DNA of 64,000 nt from NCBI RefSeq assembly GCF_000372725.1, contig NW_005200417.1, positions 594,105 through 658,104 on the forward strand, read 5' to 3'. A program made the position numbers and the translations under genes. The stretch is from Emiliania huxleyi CCMP1516. Taxonomy: Eukaryota; Haptophyta; Isochrysidales; Noelaerhabdaceae. The notes beneath the pieces are model-generated. The model was not told the DNA's origin. It ran no database searches and saw only the letters and a list, made by a program, of their open reading frames with translations. Numbering within the stretch: the first letter of the stretch is position 1; every line of letters starts with the position of its first letter. This document shows positions 8,601 through 17,600 of this stretch, in pieces.

Positions 8601-10580
8601 GTTGATCTCCGCGCCGTGCCGCAGCAGCAGCTCGACCACCCGCTCGTGGCCGTTGTTGGCGGCGCGCATCAGCAGCGTCATGCCGCTCACCTCGCCTCTC
8701 TCGTACGTCGCGTCGGCCCGCCCTCCGCCCTCAAGCCACGCCAGCACCGCCTCCTCCTCGCCTCGCCCAGCCGCCGCCACGATCGCATCGGGGGCTGCCA
8801 CGCCACCGCTCGACACCGCTGGCGACAGATTACCCGGCCGCACCCGCACGCTCTCGCCGCCTCCCTCGAGCGCCACAGCGTACCGCCCGCCCTCGAAGCT
8901 CCGCGCCACGCCCCGCTGCCCGTTTAGCTCGGGGCGGGCCGAGAGCCCGCCGAGCACGACTCGCTGCCCGAGCAGCGGCGCGTCCACAGCTGCCGCTGCC
9001 GCGCCCGAGGAAGCGCCGCCCGCCCCTGCCCGGCCGTCTGCAGCCGCCGCCGCCTCCGACAAGACCTTGACGCACTCGGTGTGGCCCTGCTCCTTGGCCC
9101 ACTGCAGCGCCGTCTTGCCGCTCGCACCGCGCGCCGTCGCATCTGCGCCCGCCCGCAGCAAGCGCCGCACGACCGCGGGGTGGCCGAAGAAAGCGGCGCA
9201 CGTCAGCGCGGTGAGGCCGTCGCTGCTCTGCAGGTTGACCTCAGCGCCGTGCCGCAGCAGCAGCTCGACCACCCGCTCGTGGCCTTGGCCGGCGGCGGCC
9301 ATCAGCGCGGTGCGGCCGTCGCTGTCCTGCAGGTTGATCTCCGCGCCGTGCTGCATGAGCAAGTCGACCACCCGCTCGTGGCCTTTGTCGGCGGCGCCCA
9401 TCAGCGCGGTGCCGCTGTGGCTGTTCTGCAGGTTGACCTCAGCGCCGCGCCGTATCAGCAAGTCGACCACCCGCTCGCGGCCGTTGTTGGCGGCGGCCAT
9501 CAGCGCGGTCCAGCCGGTGCTGCTCTGCAGATTGACCTCAGCCCCACGTCGGAGCAGCAACTTTACCACCCGCTCGTGGCCGTTGACGGCGGCGCCCATC
9601 AGCAGCGTGAGGCCGCTCACCTCGCATCTCTCGTATGTCGCGTTGGCCCGTCCGCCGCCCTCAAGCCACGCCAGCACCGCCTCCTCCTCGCCTCGCTCAG
9701 CCGCTGCCACGATCGCATCGGGGGCTGCCACGACACCGCTCGACGCCCGCCCCGCCGCCGCCGCTGGAGATGGCGTCTTCGCGACTCTCGATCCAGCCGA
9801 GGAAGCGCCGCCGGAGGAAGCGCCGCCTGCGCCTCTGCCGCCGGCTGCCGTCGCCGCGGGCCGTCCCGCCACCACCTCCTGAAAGTGCTTCTTGAAAGCC
9901 TCGACGCACTCGGCGTTGCCCTTCTCCTTGGCCAGCTGCGGCGCCGTGCTGCCGCGTACATTGCGCGCCGCCGTGTCTGCGCCCGCCCGCAGCAAGCGCC
10001 GCACGACGGCGGGGTGGTTGAAGAGGGCGGCGCACGTCAGCGCGGTGTCGCCGTCGCTAATCTGTAGGTTGACGTCAGCGCCGCGCTGGATCAGCAAATC
10101 GACCACCCGCTCGTGGCCTTGGTTGGCGGCGAGCAGCAGCGCGGTGCTGCCGATGCTGTTCTGCAGGTTGACCTTAGCCCCGTGCCGGAGCAGCAGCTCG
10201 ACCAACCGCTCGTGGCCGTACATGGCGGCGCACATCAGCAGCGTGAGGCCGCTCACCTCGCCTCTCTCGTACGTCACGTTGGCCCGCCCGCCGCCCTCAA
10301 GCCACGCCAGCACCGCCTCCTCCTCGCCACGCTCAGCCGCCACGATGACCGCATCGGAGACTGCCACGCCACCGCTCGACACCGCTGGCGACAGATTACC
10401 CGGCCGCACCCGCACGCTCTCGCCGCCCTCGAGCGCCACAGCGTACCGCCCGCCCTCGAAGCTCCGCGCCACGCCCCGCTGCCCGTTCAGCTCGGGGCGG
10501 GAGGAGAGCCCGCCGAGCTCGACGCGCTGGCCGAGCAGCGGCGCGTCGGCAGGCGACGTGCCAGCTGCTTCGTGCTGCAT
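5661..10580 (-). CDS. Ankyrin repeat - receptor-like kinase - RING finger fusion protein
   Basis: A single 1639-aa exon (ATG at 10580). Three small SH3-like modules of the Mib/HERC2 type (PELNGQRGVARSFEGGRYAV) sit near residues 15-70, 535-595 and 750-805, each followed by blocks of ankyrin repeats (GHERVVELLLRHGAEVNLQ type). Residues about 965-1215 are an Ala/Glu/Arg-rich coiled coil. A Pelle/IRAK/plant-RLK-like kinase spans about 1217-1510: GEGGFGRVY loop, FAVK lysine, HRDVSAGNIL catalytic loop, but DVG in place of DFG. A C3HC4 RING finger (CDLCWDAPRSVRFACGHALY) lies at about 1535-1580, before a Gly/Arg tail. It could couple kinase signalling to ubiquitin transfer; DVG may lower or alter activity. 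The repeated blocks are nearly identical at DNA level, so the gene grew by internal duplication. Domain calls are firm; the biological role is unknown. Confidence 0.85.
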   Translation of the reverse strand: MQHEAAGTSPADAPLLGQRVELGGLSSRPELNGQRGVARSFEGGRYAVALEGGESVRVRPGNLSPAVSSGGVAVSDAVIVAAERGEEEAVLAWLEGGGRANVTYERGEVSGLTLLMCAAMYGHERLVELLLRHGAKVNLQNSIGSTALLLAANQGHERVVDLLIQRGADVNLQISDGDTALTCAALFNHPAVVRRLLRAGADTAARNVRGSTAPQLAKEKGNAECVEAFKKHFQEVVAGRPAATAAGGRGAGGASSGGASSAGSRVAKTPSPAAAAGRASSGVVAAPDAIVAAAERGEEEAVLAWLEGGGRANATYERCEVSGLTLLMGAAVNGHERVVKLLLRRGAEVNLQSSTGWTALMAAANNGRERVVDLLIRRGAEVNLQNSHSGTALMGAADKGHERVVDLLMQHGAEINLQDSDGRTALMAAAGQGHERVVELLLRHGAEVNLQSSDGLTALTCAAFFGHPAVVRRLLRAGADATARGASGKTALQWAKEQGHTECVKVLSEAAAAADGRAGAGGASSGAAAAAVDAPLLGQRVVLGGLSARPELNGQRGVARSFEGGRYAVALEGGGESVRVRPGNLSPAVSSGGVAAPDAIVAAAGRGEEEAVLAWLEGGGRADATYERGEVSGMTLLMRAANNGHERVVELLLRHGAEINLQNSKRGTALMFAAIFNQLAVVRRLLRAGADATARAENGKTALQLAKEMGHAECVKVLSEAVAAAEGRVGTGGASSGAAAAAVDAPLLGQRVVLCGLSSRPELNGQRGVAQSFEGGRYAVALEGGGESVRVRPGNLSPAVSSGVVAAPDEVIAAAGRGDEAAVLAWLDSGGRVDATYKQGERSDFTLLMVAAGTGHERVVDLLLRRGAEVDLQNGEGDTALMLAANQGHERVVELLLRHGADVNLQDIKGYTALMYAAFYNRPAVVRRLLRAGADAARTVNGKTALQWAKEERHAECVRALEEHSSTAAEAEGETAVAEPAEHAAAAAREAAAAAEAAEARGAAEAALREAVEACERGDADLEALRAAINTHTQVADGSEALRAARRLRDELAERKIREARALKRQRQKEEKAAAAAARAAERAAEQAEEARAAEEAARAAEEARVAEEADRVVAEAAAARAAEEAEEAEAASRAREEAEARAREEAAREREEARMRAEAAAEAAEAAAEAAAVEAAVAAVAAAEAQEAAEAAAAAEAASAASSVAALAAAAAPPAAVPLDELIAATDGFAEARKVGEGGFGRVYRADALPSLPRVAYGFAVKTALVGVGAQGLAELQSEVRTLSAACHRSLLPLLGVCLAPARACLVYPLCRGGSLEDRLYRAPAALQRLRMLGFETPPPPLSSAARLRVLRDAASALHYLHTLSPMILHRDVSAGNILLDECGNGYLADVGLARAAEATAGGSQQVSHLSTQRIFGKPGYMDPIISLDNQASQLTDGFALGITLLVSLTGRGAVGLLNACEDELEEPDTAESIAAADAGWSAAQAEELTRLVVGLAYERKKKRMPLAEALPRLEALVEAAGEVEETAGAEERLCDLCWDAPRSVRFACGHALYCETCAPRVLERDSNCPACRQPALPIAATGRLVAAQTTFVHQPPSRPAPQAQPVGATAAVGRRGGRGGRGRGGRGGRGAGRGGSA

Positions 10581-10600
10581 CCCCCGCACCAACGCTCAAC

Positions 10601-10830
10601 GAGGCGCGGCGCGGAGCCGGAGAAGGCGCGGGCGCGAGGGCGCAAGCCGAGGTCGCCCTTGACGGGGGCGAGGCGCGGCGCGGAGCCGGAGAAGGCGCGG
10701 GCGCGAGGGCGCAGGCCGAGGTCGCCCTTGACGGAGGCGAGGCGCGGCGCGGAGCCGGAGAAGGCGCGGGCGCGAGGGCGCAGGCCGAGGTCGCCCTTGA
10801 CGGAGGCGAGGCGCGGCGCGGAGCTGGAGG
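10601..10830. repeat. 69-bp tandem repeat, about 3.3 copies
   Basis: Units begin at 10601, 10670, 10739 and 10808 (last one partial) and are almost identical. The array starts about 20 bp upstream of the start codon of the ankyrin-kinase gene, so it occupies its promoter/5' UTR position. It is open on the minus strand as a 23-residue Arg/Pro/Ala repeat, which I do not believe to be a protein. Confidence 0.9.
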
Positions 10831-10859
10831 TAGAGCTCTAAAGCTACCTTGTTGGGAGT

Positions 10860-11390
10860 GTGAACGCCTGCGAGCAGCTGGATGCTGAGATGGACGACCC
10901 GAACGGCGTCAAACATCGGCAGGCGACACGCTTCATCGCCGTCTCTCAGTTCGCCTCGGGAGCGTGGCTCGACCTCTGCCCCGACGGCCGGCACTCCTCC
11001 AAAATCACCTCGGAGGTTTTTGCCACGGCGCTGCAGCGCCGCCACGGCTACTACATTTCCTGCGCCAAGTACGTGTACGACGCCAAGGAGGCGGCTGGTG
11101 AGACAGTCACCATCGGTATGCGGAAGGGCGACCAGCTTGCAAACGGATCGAAGGACATTCCGTGCGAGCACAACATTCGTCACAACGGCACCATGTATGC
11201 GGCGGCCAACATGGTCCGTGCACGAGCCTGTGGCAAGCTCGTGCTCGGTGACAAGGCGAACCCTCAGACGACTTTCCATCTCAACGAGGGGCACGTCACC
11301 GACATGTGTGAGATCGGCGGGGACCTGCAGTCCCAGCGCGATGTCCACTACGAAATCAAGGTGCCTTCACACCACCGACGGCGCCTTCTA
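10860..11390 (+). mobile_element. Fragment of a protist retroelement-associated domain (degenerate)
   Basis: An open frame encodes a compact, non-low-complexity domain: ASGAWLDLCPDGRHSSKITS, FATALQRRHGYYIS, a segment with MRKGDQLAN, LVLGDKANPQTTFHLNEGHV and DVHYEIKVPS. It resembles the domain that follows reverse transcriptase in many repeated protist open reading frames (W...P......L....F..AL.RR.G). This is a memory-based and uncertain assignment. There is no upstream start in context and no RT motif in the window, so only a tail fragment would remain. It is followed by an AAAG microsatellite and a motif that recurs near 48470. Alternatively it is an exon of an unknown host gene. Confidence 0.4.
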
Positions 11391-11448
11391 AAGGTCCGTC
11401 GCAGGCTGTGCCTCTTTTGGTACCTGTGTCGAACCTGTGTTCTAAAGA

Positions 11449-11487
11449 AAGAAAGAAAGAAAACAGACAACCCAAGGGAGGGATGGA
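11449..11487 (+). repeat. Dispersed short repeat, copy 1 (other copy 48463-48508, inverted)
   Basis: A run of AAAG followed by ACAGACAACCCAAGGGAGGG. Thirty-odd bases are shared, with one mismatch, with the reverse complement of 48463-48508. Probably the end of a retroposed or transposed element. Confidence 0.6.
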
Positions 11488-11644
11488 ACCTGTGTTCTGT
11501 GCGAGAGAGTTCGGCTTGTTGAATTCTTTTTTTGTTTGAGAAAAGGTGTTTTTTTCTGGCACCTGGCAGCAGCAGCCGGCGGCAGCCGCCTCCAGGCGCC
11601 CACGCGGCCGGAGAGCCGACGAAGGCCCCACCGTTGCTCAGACG

Positions 11645-14600
11645 ATGAGTGAGGCCCGCACTCGGGCGTTTCGTGGCCTCGATCCGTCCTCGGACAACGA
11701 CTCGGCGCCACTCGGCACGAGCGGCGCCGTTGGCTGGGTCTATTCAGAGTACAGGGTCGCCGTCCTGCTCGACGTCCGGCGACGAGTGATCGACGCACCC
11801 TGGGTCATCGCCGCGCTGCAGGCGGTGCTCGGTGCACTCGCTCGCGGATCGGAGGCCATCCTCACCGCCTCTGACGCCGCCAGCCGCCGACGGCTGCGGC
11901 CGCTGCTCCACCTCTCGCTCGTCGCCTGCACGCGGGGCGGCGACCCGATGCGAGTGCTCATCTACGGGTGGAGGCATGTGTGTGGCGAGCCGGCCGACGC
12001 GCTCATCGCGCGGGCCATCGCCGAGGTTGCAGCGCTACCGCGCTTAGCGGCGCTGCGGCCGACGCGGCGCTGCGACGTCGGAGCGGCCGGCCGCGTCTCG
12101 ACTGGAGGGCCTTCGTCTTGCGAGGGAGCCGACGGCGCCGCGCCACCGACGCCGCCGCTCGACCGTCAGTCCCTGTCTGGCAGCCGCGGTGGTCAGTCCC
12201 TGTCTGGCAGCCGCGGTGAGCTGCCGAGGCGTTCGCGCGGCGCCGCCGCTCCGGCGGTGCACGCCTTGGCCAGCTGCGTGCAGCAGGGCCTCTTCGTGCT
12301 ATCTGCGCTGCCCGCGGCGGCGAGCCCCGCCCTCGCCATCATCAGCGACGGCGTCGCCGCACCCTCGCACGCGCCGCTCCTCGCCCTCCGGTGGCGTGAC
12401 ACGCCTCTCCTCCTCCTCCTCCCTCCGCCGGGCGGGAGCGGCCACTCCGACAGCGGCTCCTCCCTCTCCTCGCCCTCCCTCTCCTCCCGCCCGCCGCGCT
12501 GTAGCGAGGCGTTCGGCCTCGTCGTTGACGTCGACGCGCTGCACGCAGCAGCAGACTTCTGCGGAGGGATCGCACTTCAGCTGCCCCGCTCGGTGGCGGA
12601 AGCCGCCACCGCCGCCGCCACAGCAGCCTCTGACCTCGCCTCCGCCTCCGCCTCCGCCTCCGCCTCCGCCTCCGCCTCCGCCTCCGCTGCCGTCGCCTCC
12701 GCCGCCGTGCATCCAAGCAGTGCGTCCGAGCGGGCGAGCGACGCTGTGATTGCGCGCGCGCTCCTGTGGCGCGCACCATCTGACAGGGAGGCGTGGCTGG
12801 CGCACGGGCGCGCCCCTCCCCTGCGCCTCGCGGCGTGGCCGCATCCCGGACGTGTCCGAGAGCTGTCCGAGAGCTGTCCGAGACACGCCCCATAGGCGCG
12901 CCCTCCTCTGCGCCTCGCCCGTCTCGTGGCGGCCGAGCGTCGGCTCCGCACTGCTCCCTCCGTGCGCCGACCCGCCCGTGCAAGGCCGACCCCGTCCATC
13001 GGTGGCGCCTCTGCCGGACACACGTCCATGACAGGTCCGGGACATGTCCCGCAGGCGGCGGGCCCGTCCAGCGGTGGTGCCTCCATCGCGTGCAGAGCCC
13101 GCGGCACCGGGAGAGGCTGCACCAGTACGAGGCCGGGCCCCGGGGTGGTCGGCAAGCAGCCAACGAGTCACTCCTCAGCCGAGCCGTCCGCCTCTTCGTA
13201 GGTTGGGCCCGAGGTGGTCGCCGCAGACCTGCTCGGGCTCCGCGTCCTCGAGGGCTTCACCGTCGCATCGGCGGCCGTCGAGTCCGCCCCTGCCCCGGAG
13301 GCGGAGGCGGAGGCGGAGGCGCGCGCCGGCGGCGGCGAGATCCTGATCCGCGCGACGCTCGACTGGCTGCGCGAGGTGTTCATCGAACACACGGCCATCG
13401 AACACGCGGTCCGCCTGGCCGGAGCTTTCCCCGAGCCTTCTCGGACATGTCCTTCAGGTGACGGTCGAGTACACAGTCCGCCGCCGCTTGCACCAGCGCG
13501 TCGCGCGTGCGGCGGAGAGCGTCAGCGTCGCCGGCGCGGGCGGCGTGGAGAGCGGAGACGGCGTCGGCGATGCAGCGGCCGACGCCGGCATTCGCTGGGA
13601 GCAGCGGCTTAGGGCGTCCATCTCCGTCGTCGCGCCGCTTGCCTTTTGGGTGCAGTACGAGCGGCTGCGCCTCTCGCGCAGGTGCTGCCCTGCCCACTGC
13701 CCGCCCGCGTTGGGTTGCCCGCTGCCCGCCCGCCGGCCCGGCCCATAGCCTCACCATGGCAGAGGTCTGCCATCGATTGACCTTTGCCCGCCCCTCCTCT
13801 GCCGCCCCTCCCTTGCCACCCTCCTCTCCCGCCCCCTCCTCCCCGGCAGGCACGGCGCCCCTCCCGAGCTCTCCGACGCCCTCGCCCTCGAGCACTTCAC
13901 CGACGGGCTCCGGCTGCGCGACCAGCGCCTCTCCGCCGTCGCAGCCACCTTCGGGCCGCGCGGTCGCGGCCACTGGCAGCGCCACTGTGAGCGAGACTAC
14001 GTCCTCCTCCCTCCCCTCGCGCCCGACCTCGCCCTCGTCCCGCCGCCGCGGCCGCCTCCAGCGGTGCAGCTTCGGCTCTCGCTCCAGCCCGCCCCGGCCG
14101 CCGCCGCCGCCGCCACCGGGGCCGCCTCTGCCGCCGCGCCGACTCCCGAGGGCGAGGCAAGGTGCTTCATGCCGGCGGCGGTCCGGCCTGACGGGGTGGG
14201 AGAGCCTGCGACGGCGCCTGCTCCGGCGCCGGTTGGCAGCCTGGCGGGGGGCGGCCTGGCGGGAGGCGTCGAGCTCGGCGCGGCGCTCCGCACGACGGCG
14301 GGCCGGCTTCATGCTCTGGTCGACACGACGGGGGATGGCGCGGCCACGTCGCTGGCGGTGGACGCGTCCTGGACACGGCCAAGACATGTGCGAGGCATGT
14401 GCGAGGCGTGTCCCGTAGGCGTGGCCGACTCGCTGGCTGTGGACACGGTCGGCGACGGGGTGGTCGACACGGTGCTCTCCCTCTCTCAGCTCTCGCCGCG
14501 CGGGCCGGCGGACCCGGCTCGTGGCTTCAGCGCGGGCGAGGCTGGGAGCTGCAGCTCCTCCTTCCGCGAGGAGTCGCTCGCCGCGGCGGACGAGGCGCCG

Positions 14601-17600
14601 CTGCCGCGGACGAGGGCAGAGCTGCTCGTGACGGGCTCGGGCGCGCCGGCGCAGCGGATCGCTCTCGGGCGGCTGGTGGCGGAGATGCGGCGGCTGCTGC
14701 CCATTCGGCTGGGGCCGAGCACGTTTGCGCGCCGCGTGAGCAGCGGCGAGGCTGGCCTCGACGCAGGCACGCCTCAGCATGCGGGCGGCGCCCCGGCCGC
14801 GCTGATTGTGCGGCTGCTGCAGCGGCCAAAGGGTCTCCTCTTTGTGCGGCCGTGCGCCTTCCGCGCGCGCGGCGGCTCGCGCGCCGGACTGCTGGAGGTG
14901 TGGCGCGCCGTCACGCGAGCCTGCGACGCGATCGCGCGCACGAGTGGCGCCTTCATGCCGCTCGATTCGCCGGCTGCGGTGGCGACGAGGCCGGTGTTGC
15001 TCCTGTATTGCTCGCTCGGCGCCGAGCCCCTCGGCTTGGAGGATGGCACGCGGAGCGGCGAGTGGAGGCGGTCGGCTCTGAGCGCAGTCCTCTCCGACGA
15101 GGAGGGCGGCGGCGAGGGCGAGGGCGAGGGGGAGGAGGCCGACGACGACGATGGCGAGGAGGAGACCGAGGACGAGGAGACCGAGGGCGAGGAGACGGAG
15201 GAGGAGGAGGACGGCTACGGCGACGAGGGGATGGACTGGGGCAGCGTGTGGGCCGAAGGCGAGGGAGAGGGCCCGGGGGACTTGCAGGGCCGCCGAGACG
15301 GCGCGCGCGCGGACGCTCAGCGGCTGCTCCGCCTCTCGCTGTGGCGGCGGCAGTGGCGCTGGCCGCTGCAGAGTGAGCGGGCCGCCTTGGCGCTGGTCGG
15401 CTTGCTGCGGCGAGCGCGCACGTCGGAGGGGTGGTGGTGCGCCGACGAGGCGTCGGAGGAGGGCGAGTCGGCGGCGGAGGGTGAGGCGGGCCCCGAGGGA
15501 GGCCCCGTGCCTTGCGCGGGAGTGCACATGTGCCATGCGGCGCGCTTGGCCGGCGGAGGCGCGTGTCTGCTGCAGTATGTCGCGCGAGCCACGCGCGCAT
15601 TGCGCGGCTCGGCGACGGAGCCAGAGGCGCGGCGGCTGGTCGAGGTCAACTTCTGGGTCGAGCCGAGCGACGCGCCGCTCCTGCAGCCGCGCGGCGGGCG
15701 AGGGCGCGAGGCTTCGCCGCCTCGAGCCGCCACCCTCTTCTGGCGGCTGGCGGCCTGGCTCGCTGAAAGCGACGCGCACCTCGCCGGCGGCGTCGCGTGC
15801 ACAGTCGGGGCTTGCACAGTCGGGGCCGTCGGCATGGCAGTGGCCGACGGCGCTTCGGGCGCGGATGCCGCCACCCTCGCCGACGCATCCTGCACGGCGG
15901 GCGAGTCGGTTTCTGCCCCTCGCCGCTGCCGCCCTGCCTTCGCCTCGATGGGCTCGATCCCGGTTGGCGGCGCTGCCGGCTCGCTGAGCGCAGTCCGCAA
16001 CATGCGCTCGATCGGTGCCAGTGCCGCCTCAGGCACGCCGCTGCCGCCGCCCTCGCTCGACGCACGGCTGCTGCGCAGCTCGTCCAGCTCCAGCCTCTCC
16101 GAGGGTCCCCTGTCGCCGTCCAAAGGGTACTCGGGCCGCCACCGCTTCCCGCCGCCAACCTCGCCGCCGCCCATTTCTCCGCCGCCAACCTCACCGCCGT
16201 TCGCCGCCGTCGCCGTCGCCCACCTGCCGGCGCACCACCTGCTGCCGCATGGCCGCCGCCCCGCCGTCGGCGACAGCCGTCCGGACCCCGTCCCACCCTG
16301 ACTCTGGATGCTGTTCCACCTTGTAGGCGCGCACGCCGTGGTGGCGCTTCAGCCATTTGCGTCCGGCGTCGCGCGGCGCGGCATGGTGCAGGACCGCGGC
16401 TCGAATGAGAGCGGCGCGCAGGACCGCACCGGCATGGTGGGCGCCGGGACGGTGGCGCCGAGGAGAAGGCTCGGGGGCGATCCGGCCAGCGGCCGCTCTG
16501 CGGCACCGCCGCTCCCGGTGGCTCTTCTCTGTCGGCGGTACGAAGAGATCCTTGCGTCAGCGTGCGACGCGCGAGTGGTCCTCACCGAGGCGGCTTGCAT
16601 CGGCGTCCCTTCGATGCAACAGCCTCCGAGCTCCGCCACCGCCGCCGCCGCGGGCCGCGGCGAGACGGCGGCGCCGGAGCCGGAAGCGAGGCGACTTGCG
16701 AGGGACGTGCTTGGTCACGACCCTCAGCCGCCAAGTGCGGCGGCCCACCGTCATAGCCTCAGCGGTGGCGGGTCGCTGCTGCAGCCCTGGATGCTGCCGT
16801 GGCCCGGGGGGCAGTTGCCCGCGCAGCCGCACGCCGAGGGGAGAGGGGGCGCCGAGGAGGGGGCGGCCAAGAGGCTCTTCTTCTTCAAGCAGGGCGACGG
16901 CCTCGAGCCCGCCGCCGCTCTCGCTTGGGTCGAGGAGGCGGAGTGTTCGCAGGTGACACCTCCCGACGCCGGCGCCGGCACCGACGCGGGAAGCGCGGCT
17001 GGCTGCTTCCGCCTGCACGTGCGCGCGTGTGCCCTGGCGGATTTGCGCGCTCCGGCCCCCGCCGACCCGCTCGTGGCGAGTCTGTTTGCGCCTTCGCTCG
17101 CACGCGGCAAGGAGGCGCCCTCGCTCTCGAGGAGCACAAGTCGAGCCAGCGCCGGCGGTGCGCCAGAACCGACGCTCGGGCGCGATCCCGAGGCGGATCA
17201 GTCGGAGGGCGCCTCCGTAGCGGGCATCACTGCGGCCGAGGGGAGGTTCGCCGCGCCGTCGGGTGTATCTTTGGCGCTGGCGCAGCAGCTCTGCGACCAT
17301 GCGGTGCGCGCGCGCGGCGCTGTCTTCGGGGCGGCGCTGCTGGAAGGGCTGCGCGCCGGCTACGCCGCGAAGGTGGCCGACGTCCGATACGCAGCGAGCA
17401 AGGCAGAGGGCACGCATCTCCTGCGCCTGCCGATTGGGGACTTGCGCCCCTCGCAGCTGGCCCTCGCCGAGCTGCAGGCGGGCGTCATCGGGGCGCTGCA
17501 GCCTGAGTTTTGGCCGATGCCTTGCGTGGCGGGTCCTGCTGCCTCGCCGCGTCCTGTTGCCTCGCCGTCCCAGTCCGCAGACGGGCTGGACTGGCAGTGC

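Noticed and set aside
6351-9882. Long plus-strand frames (about 650 residues each) over the ankyrin-kinase gene
   Set aside because: They mirror the repeat structure of the opposite strand and contain no recognisable motifs; the minus frame holds kinase, RING and ankyrin signatures.
10601-10830. Regular repeats considered as a CRISPR array
   Set aside because: Units are contiguous tandem copies without unique spacers, in a eukaryotic context.
10596-11348. Minus-strand 250-codon frame covering the 69-bp repeats
   Set aside because: The composition is that of the complement of the plus-strand domain plus a simple Arg/Pro repeat; the plus frame is more protein-like.
13380-15779. A 799-codon open frame on the minus strand across the SZT2-like gene
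   Set aside because: It is antisense to conserved SZT2 blocks, is extremely Arg/Ala/Pro-rich and has no domain; it is a GC-driven shadow frame.
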